DNA from: Rhododendron vialii
Lineage: Eukaryota; Streptophyta; Magnoliopsida; Ericales; Ericaceae
Assembly: GCF_030253575.1 (NCBI RefSeq)
Contig: NC_080559.1
Span: 2,936,501 to 3,000,500, forward strand
Reading direction: 5' to 3'
Length of the DNA stretch: 64,000 bases
In this document: piece by piece, positions 58,701-64,000 of the stretch
Layout: each line of letters starts with the position of its first letter
Position numbering within the stretch: position 1 is the stretch's first letter
The notes under the pieces: generated by a model
What the model saw: the letters and a program-made list of their open reading frames with translations, nothing else
What the model was told of the DNA's origin: nothing
Database searches by the model: none
Made by a program: the position numbers and the translations under genes

Positions 58701-61692
58701 GGTCAAGCTATTTTGCCGAAGGATAGCCTGAGAGACTTGGACCTTTGACAGTGTTATCATGAGAGACTTTCTCCGGCCAAATTTCCTTTTCCTCTCAAAT
58801 AAAAAATAAAAAAATTTGTGAGAGACTTTCACAAGAATGCAAACACTAGCTGAAACACATGGCACAGTCTGTACAGCAAGTGGCAACCAACCATTTTTTG
58901 ATGGACACATCACACGATTTCTCACCTGTGGAGCAATAAACCATTTTTGCAACCTTTGGGGCCCATAAGGCCTCTGAGGATTTATGCACTACGACCGAAG
59001 GTGGAATCCAGGTTGTCAGACAGTGGGTAAGCCACTTGTCCAGTTGTCTCTACAAAGAATGTGACACTTTATACTGGCCTCACATTGTTGACTCCCATGT
59101 AAATAGGAATTGCCCACCAACATGCAAGCTGGCCACTTTGGTTCTTGTTATCCTTCTATCCTTCTCTCTGGTTGCCTCAGTTCCCACCCTGTCCACCCCT
59201 GGTGATCTCACATAATCTGATGGCCTACCACACTTCGCATAGGGCTTCAAAACTGGCCTACTTACCCTCAATTGTCCACACATTCGATCTCGGTTTTTGG
59301 TTGAAAGGCACATAACTCGTATGTTGATTAATTCCTTTTATGTGGTCGGATTTAACACTATATAACTTGATATTTTGTTTGTGGTTACTATACTCCAATT
59401 GAGTTTGTGAGGCAAAGGTTGAGGCACTTTTCAATTTTTCATCAATCTTTTGGACGTGATATTGTTTAGGAATGTAGGCTAGTATGTTTCAAATTATTAT
59501 TAGATCTATATGTTCTGTGGATTGCTCAGTTTACCACTATTACTCAATTTCCATTCTTTTTGTTTCTCAGATTGGTGTATCTACTACAGCCAGTGCTGCT
59601 TGTCTGCAGACTGGGCTGTATTGCTTCCATTTGAATCTCTTCATGGTCTTCTCTGAATGAACATTTTTCAACTTATTATACTGTCGCACATAGATGGCCT
59701 CTTGCTGTTGAGGAAGAAGGAAAAACAACAAAAATCCCTGTTTTATTAAATCTACGTGTAGTTTGGTTGACCTGTAACAGATAGAAGATGCGGTTGTAAC
59801 TTATATGGTGGTTCAGTTTCTTTTGAGGGATTGAAATTCTGCTTCAAGTATGTCTCAAACTATAGCTGTAACATGGCATGTTGCTTCTCTAATTGAGTGG
59901 ACTTCACTAGCAAGTGGCAACTAATAAAGGATGGACTTTTTATGTTGTGTTACTTGTGTATATGTCAGAAACCACCTAGTGTCCTAATAGTTTCTTAACC
60001 TTGTTAATTGAACACACTTCAATCACTTTCTTAGTCAACAAAGTTTTCTGGTGTATTACACTAAATTGCAATCGAAACTTTCATAGTCCGAAATGCTCGC
60101 AAATAGAGTTAGGTTGTTAAATGCTAGAATTTCTGTTCTCTCTCTTACCTTGCTCATGATTGTGCAAGAGTTGTAGTATCCACTTTTTCCTAAATAGGTG
60201 GCTTTGGTTTTTTTTTTTTTCCCGAACTTTATATTGCAGAGCCCGGACAAGTCCAATGGATCAAGTCAGGGTGGACCAACTCAAAGAGCTTCAGCGTTAG
60301 CTGCCTTGTCTTCTGCGTTTAATCCATCTTCAGGCACCAAAAGTGGTGGTACTCCAAGATCGTCAAGCACAAGTCAAGGATCACAGAGAGCAGCTGCAGT
60401 AGCTGCTTTGTCGCAAGTTCTTACTGCCGAAAAGAAGCGCTCACCCGAATCCTCTCCCGCTCGATCCACGAGAAGTCCACCATCTGAAGCTAGCCCTCCA
60501 GGTATTGGAACCACAATGCTAATTTCTTTATGCCTTATACTCCCTCCATTGCATTTTGTTCGGCGCTTTTAGGAGTTCCCAACTTAACTGAAATTAAAAG
60601 GTGTTTATTTCAACATTGCCCCTTTCTCTCCACTTTTAAAGTTATTACTTATTCCTAATCCTTTGTTAGGATACTATTTGAAAATGGCAAGTTTTATGTT
60701 TGACACTCTTTTCGAATGGGAATGCATTTTGGAACACTACAAAATGGAAAGATGGACAAACTAAATGAGACAGAGGGAGTATCTCATTTGCTATCTCTAC
60801 AACTCCATTATGTACAACTCTTTGCAGCATCTCCTTCAATGTATTATGTTTGTACCAAATTTCATAGAAGCACCTGTTGGTATTCTTCAATTTTCATCTG
60901 GTTGGTTCTCTTTCTGGCTCATTCGAATATTTCCACTAACTATTGACTTCGTAATTAACATGAGTTGACAAATTAAAATTGTTTAAGGGTATTTACTGTG
61001 ATTCCCTCGAATTTCTAGGAAGAGCATTCTGGAAGCGGGCTTATACTTGGCCATTCATTCATAAGAATGAAGTCATCCTCTGGATTCTTGAGGAATGCCC
61101 AATATGGGAACAACTTTTCTTTACAATGTACTTTAATATCTGTATGGACATGGGAGTAGCAAATAGCATCGTTATGCTCTTCTTTTGGCATCAGCGCTTG
61201 CTCTCATGGTTTTGCAAATGTGTATTCTTTTGACAATTTTGAAGTACTGCTTGCAGCTGGAGCAAAGAGTGAACATGAACTTTCAGAAGTGGAGAATTCT
61301 AAAGAAGATTCCGAAGTGGACACAGTGGCAGATGAGACTGTGCTGGAGAGCAATGGGAATGATTCAGAATCGAAGCAAGAGGCAGAGCAGGATGAAAATG
61401 GTAGTGAAACTAATCGAAGTACATTTAGTTATGAACAGCTGAAGGCTCATTCGGAAAACCCGGTTACCGGAATTGATTTCAAACGAAGAGAGGTGGGTTG
61501 ATATTATTTGTTTATTATCTATGCGTTTCCTGTTTCCTTTTGGTTAGTTTTCTAGAATTTTCCTTCTTGGGTTTTCAGGCTTATCTGTCTGATGAAGAAT
61601 TCCAGACTATATTCGGGGTGACGAAAGAAGCATTTTATAAATTACCGAAATGGAAGCAAGACATGCATAAGAAGAAATTTGATCTCTTCTAG
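47150..61692 (+). CDS. VLN2/VLN3-like: Villin, VLN2/VLN3 type
   Basis: Coding exons: 47150-47205, 47594-47693, 47793-47861, 47938-48174, 48275-48452, 48714-48846, 49365-49524, 49597-49747, 49834-49934, 50039-50197, 51650-51718, 51810-51878, 51988-52125, 54145-54273, 56773-56923, 57067-57077, 57172-57312, 57393-57518, 58419-58481, 60240-60501, 61257-61492, 61579-61692. All join in frame with GT-AG introns to 950 aa; Arabidopsis VLN2/VLN3 are slightly longer (about 970). Villins bind, bundle, cap and sever actin filaments, partly under Ca2+ control. Six gelsolin repeats lie at about 20-380 and 395-740 ([56 protein letters not shown]). A variable linker ([14 protein letters not shown], acidic stretch) follows, then a C-terminal headpiece from about 888 ([20 protein letters not shown] ... 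KKKFDLF). The gene looks intact. Confidence 0.96.
50441..50471. repeat. (GA)n microsatellite in a villin intron
   Basis: About 15 GA units in the 1.45-kb intron between the exons ending 50197 and starting 51650. The rest of this intron shows no recognisable element. Confidence 0.9.
52419..53049. mobile_element. hAT-like non-autonomous element in a villin intron
   Basis: The outer element runs from 52425 to 53043. Its left end (gtatg|tagcacggacac, now split by a younger MITE) and right end (inverse ctatgaagcaccgacac) form inverted repeats, and ggtaga flanks it at 52419-52424 and 53044-53049. The interior is filled with gtgtccc/ggacacgg motifs. End sequence CTATGNAGCAC is shared with the element at 55515-56329, which has a clear 8-bp duplication. 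Assigned to hAT by that likeness. Confidence 0.5.
52421..52660. mobile_element. Mutator-like foldback MITE nested in the hAT-like element
   Basis: The 9-bp direct repeat tagagtatg lies at 52421-52429 and 52652-52660. The 222-bp element (52430-52651) is a long hairpin with ends gag.tg.a.ttttgttcaccctcc and matching inner arms (ggtgaacatta, cttcctattggttgaaatgg, ccaccacaaagtgat). The 9-bp duplication is typical of Mutator-like elements. Confidence 0.8.
53735..54010 (-). mobile_element. RTE-type LINE 3' fragment
   Basis: On the minus strand the frame [17 protein letters not shown] followed by [12 protein letters not shown] resembles the C-terminal end of plant RTE-like LINE proteins, and the 3' text (plus-strand aagtcccaatcgattggggt and ttggctacatgaatcc) is a known end of these elements. 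Only the last few hundred bases remain, in the villin intron 52126-54144. Confidence 0.6.
55507..56337. mobile_element. hAT-like MITE rich in GTACGG repeats
   Basis: The 8-bp direct repeat gtgggatg lies at 55507-55514 and 56330-56337. The 815-bp element (55515-56329) has inverted ends CTATGAAGCACGGGTAC and CTATGGAGCACGGGTAC. Both subterminal regions consist of iterated (ac)gggtacg motifs in inverse orientation. A GA-microsatellite is at about 55722-55770. No transposase is seen; frames of 100-155 codons across it come from low-complexity sequence. It sits in the 2.5-kb villin intron 54274-56772. Confidence 0.8.
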
Positions 61693-62414
61693 AAATTTGA
61701 GTTCGCCAAAAGTAAGTTATATCTCTGCCGTTGGAACTTCATTTTCAGTGCCTCGTTTGTTATGGCCTCTTTTCTTCTAGGCAAAGTGGTTGGATGTTCC
61801 GTATCTAGCATTTTGAGTATGTCCATGCCATATGACGATCTTAGGTTTTAGTGCCGGTATTGATTATATTGTGATTCCCGCATGAAGAGTGACGTTTTTT
61901 ATCCACCCTCTTTTGACTGCTGCTGCATTGGTTCCGATCATAGTTTCAGGGACCGCAGGCTGGTGAAATTCTTTGATTTGGTTGGTGTTTGTGGTTTTCG
62001 GAGTCCATTTTTCTTGTTTTTCATTTATTTGTCAAAAGGAATGGTGTATATTTGTTGCATTTGTAATAGATTCCAATTATTAGTTGAAAAGACATGAATT
62101 TTATGTTGCTTGTAAGATGGGGGTAATGTACGCGTGTCCTATGCTTCAGAGTTGTCCTATGCTTCCAATATGATTTAATTAGAATGGATAGATAGTCTTG
62201 CTTAAGAGCGTAAGACCTCTAATGTTGCTCGGTACACAGCCAAACCCATACATGTTTGCAGCCGTGCGATGTACATGGGTCCCGTGAATGCACTTTGGTA
62301 CCCACGTACATCGGACAGCTTCAGTGCCGGAAATGTGTTTGGTTATCTGTCCGTAGGACTGTTGCTAAATATTCTTTGGAGATTTTAAATTTTCCAGTTT
62401 GTGGTCGAAGACCA

Positions 62415-62420
62415 AATAAA
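62415..62420 (+). terminator. Candidate villin poly(A) signal
   Basis: AATAAA about 720 bp after the villin stop codon, in sequence without other features. Plant polyadenylation signals are loose, so earlier sites are possible. Confidence 0.35.
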
Positions 62421-62849
62421 GTTGCATTTGGGTCATGAATTTGTGCAGATATTTATTGGCGGAAGTAGAATATGACAAAGCTGAATAGAAATTGAATTTT
62501 AGCCTTTTTGACTTCATCTTTTCCTTTGCCTTCTTATTTTCATTTGCATAATTTTCTCATGAAAGTTTTTATCCAAACACAGCATAAATGAGGCCAAATT
62601 CATGTCTATTTAGATGGCTAATGATCTATCCTCACAAATTTGTACCTCAATTTTGGGGAAACGCTGTTTAGAGAATAACAGGAGATTAAAAAAACTCCAT
62701 TATTGAAGCTCCCCGAAGTTCAAATTCAGCCACCAATGTGGAAATTGATGAATTGTGGCATTCCATTAAGTTCCCCAAATCGAATATAAGCTCAAATATA
62801 TAGTATCATTACAGGAGTGTATAATTACATAGGTTTCTTGTGATTGGGA

Positions 62850-63095
62850 GATGCTGCCAAGCGGGGTGGCAGCGGTGTCGAGCGGCCGATTCGGCCGTTT
62901 ATCTCAGAAATCGATTGAATGCTCTTAGATTCAATCCGAGCCGTTTGGCAAGCATCCCACTTGGCACCGGTGCCGAGCGGCCGATTTGGCCGTTTATCTT
63001 AGAAATCGATTGAATGCGCTTAGATTCAATTCGAACCGTTTGTGCCGAGATAAACGCGCTAATGCTGTTCGGCACCCCGCTTGATAGGGGTGCCT
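62850..63095. repeat. GC-rich 95-bp tandem repeat with palindromes
   Basis: The segment gagcggccgattcggccg...agattcaatccgagccgttt is repeated 95 bp later with a few changes (agcggccgat at 62881 and 62976). Each unit contains a cggccgattcggccg palindrome, and flanking pieces gctgccaagcggggtggcagc and gcaccccgcttgataggggtgc are themselves hairpins. It may be an old element built of hairpin units. Confidence 0.6.
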
Positions 63096-63096
63096 G

Positions 63097-63097
<1 letters not shown>

Positions 63098-63137
<40 letters not shown>
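63098..63137. repeat. (GA)n microsatellite
   Basis: About 20 GA units directly after the 95-bp repeat block. Confidence 0.9.
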
Positions 63138-63140
<3 letters not shown>

Positions 63141-63445
63141 CTTGTGGCTGTCCATGAGCAGTGCAATGGGAATTGAATTTCACTGGCCCAGCTAACAATT
63201 AATGTACTGATTAGTACCCTCGCCGAATGCATATTGTGAGAGGTAAACCATCACCTTCACCTAAGCTGTTTTTTGTTTAGATAACCATTTGGAATTTTGT
63301 CCCCTTCGATAATAATCAAGGACCGAGCTTCCATCCCCTATTATTCTCTCTTTTCCGGTTTGGGCCTTCGACGGCCCTTCCTGGGCCCACAGCAGTGATT
63401 AAGATGTTCATTTTGTAGAGCTCGTTGAGTAAGTCATCCACGTAG

Positions 63446-63609
63446 AAAAAGTGTTTGATCAAACACCGATAGGTACATGAACAAGACAGACTTGAACAAG
63501 AAAAATGGGAATGGAAAAATAATTTAAAATTTCAATTGCCCGGGTTTTTTTTTCTTGTACAAGTCTGTTGTGTTTTTATGTACCTATCGATGTTCGATTA
63601 ACTTTTGTA
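63446..63609. mobile_element. Foldback MITE, about 160 bp
   Basis: The text aacaccgataggtacatgaa...acagacttg.acaagaaaaa is mirrored by tttttcttgtacaagtctgt...atgtacctatcgatgtt. The arms of about 60 bp surround a loop at about 63510-63545. Confidence 0.6.
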
Positions 63610-64000
63610 GGCAAGTGACCTACTCGACGAACCTCACAAAATGAACGATTTCTATCATTGTTGTGGGGTTCGGAGAAGGCCCATAAGGCACAAACCAAAC
63701 CAGACTGGATGGGAGCTCGGTCCAATGATCATTATGCCCCTACTAAGCTATGGACCACAGTTTTTTTCGGAGCGTCATCTCAACGATACCACTATACCAG
63801 TCACTGCTTATCCACAGCACCAACTGCTAGTATTTCATATCATCCTTTCCTTTTTGGCCAATAGAAAATGGTATTGTATTTGATACTAAAATGTTGAAGT
63901 GATCATAAGTGGATTATTCCCACATATTGATAGTGAGAGTACACATATCCTACAGGGGTCCCGAATTAGATTCTTCTATTATTGTATTTTTTCTGAACTC
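63610..64000. other. Right end of window, no gene seen
   Basis: No recognisable exon, RNA gene or element. Short overlapping frames here show no family motif. Confidence 0.4.

Overview
This window is nuclear DNA of a flowering plant, very probably a eudicot. The reasons are a plant villin with 22 coding exons, a plant-type N-terminal glutamine amidase gene, an LRR resistance-like gene array, AT-rich GT-AG introns, and many plant transposon types (hAT, Mutator-like and Harbinger-like MITEs, LINEs, SINEs, one Ty3/Gypsy-like solo LTR). I see no basis for naming a species.

Layout. (1) 1-4,700: repeat-rich flank holding a 5'-truncated LINE, several foldback elements and a 1.86-kb solo LTR. (2) 4,700-22,030: a same-strand tandem array of resistance-like LRR genes. 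One copy is whole (798 codons, 4713-7109). One is 5'-shortened but still has a 608-codon frame (10129-11955). Two are broken full-length copies (15197-17906, split by a hAT transposon; 19828-22026). One is a C-terminal fragment (8860-9400). The proteins keep a winged-helix-like segment and LRRs but show no P-loop/NB domain, and carry a repeated coiled-coil-like module in front. (3) 22,883-28,577 minus: a complete six-exon NTAQ1 gene (229 aa), which deamidates N-terminal glutamine in the N-degron pathway. (4) 29,980-32,109 plus: a two-exon DTW-domain protein (269 aa), the family of tRNA-uridine aminocarboxypropyltransferases, divergent from NTAQ1. (5) 32,110-44,390: 12 kb without a recognisable host gene, built largely of non-LTR retroelements, SINEs, nested foldback elements and local duplications. 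(6) 44,400-62,450 plus: a VLN2/VLN3-type villin (950 aa, 22 coding exons plus a leader exon), an actin-bundling and severing protein; its long introns hold nested MITEs. (7) 61,693-64,000: villin 3' UTR and repeats.

The genes do not form one pathway. The LRR array is an expanding and decaying tandem family; NTAQ1, the DTW protein and villin look like single housekeeping genes. The points most worth a second look are the NB-less LRR architecture with variable N-terminal module number, the solo LTR beside the only intact copy, the catalytic Cys codon of NTAQ1 split by an intron that starts at a long microsatellite, an 11-nt microexon in villin, a relic of a ketoacyl-ACP synthase exon, and nested MITEs with readable target-site duplications. 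Exon borders were read by eye from GT/AG sites, frame continuity and remembered family sequences; no alignment or search was run.
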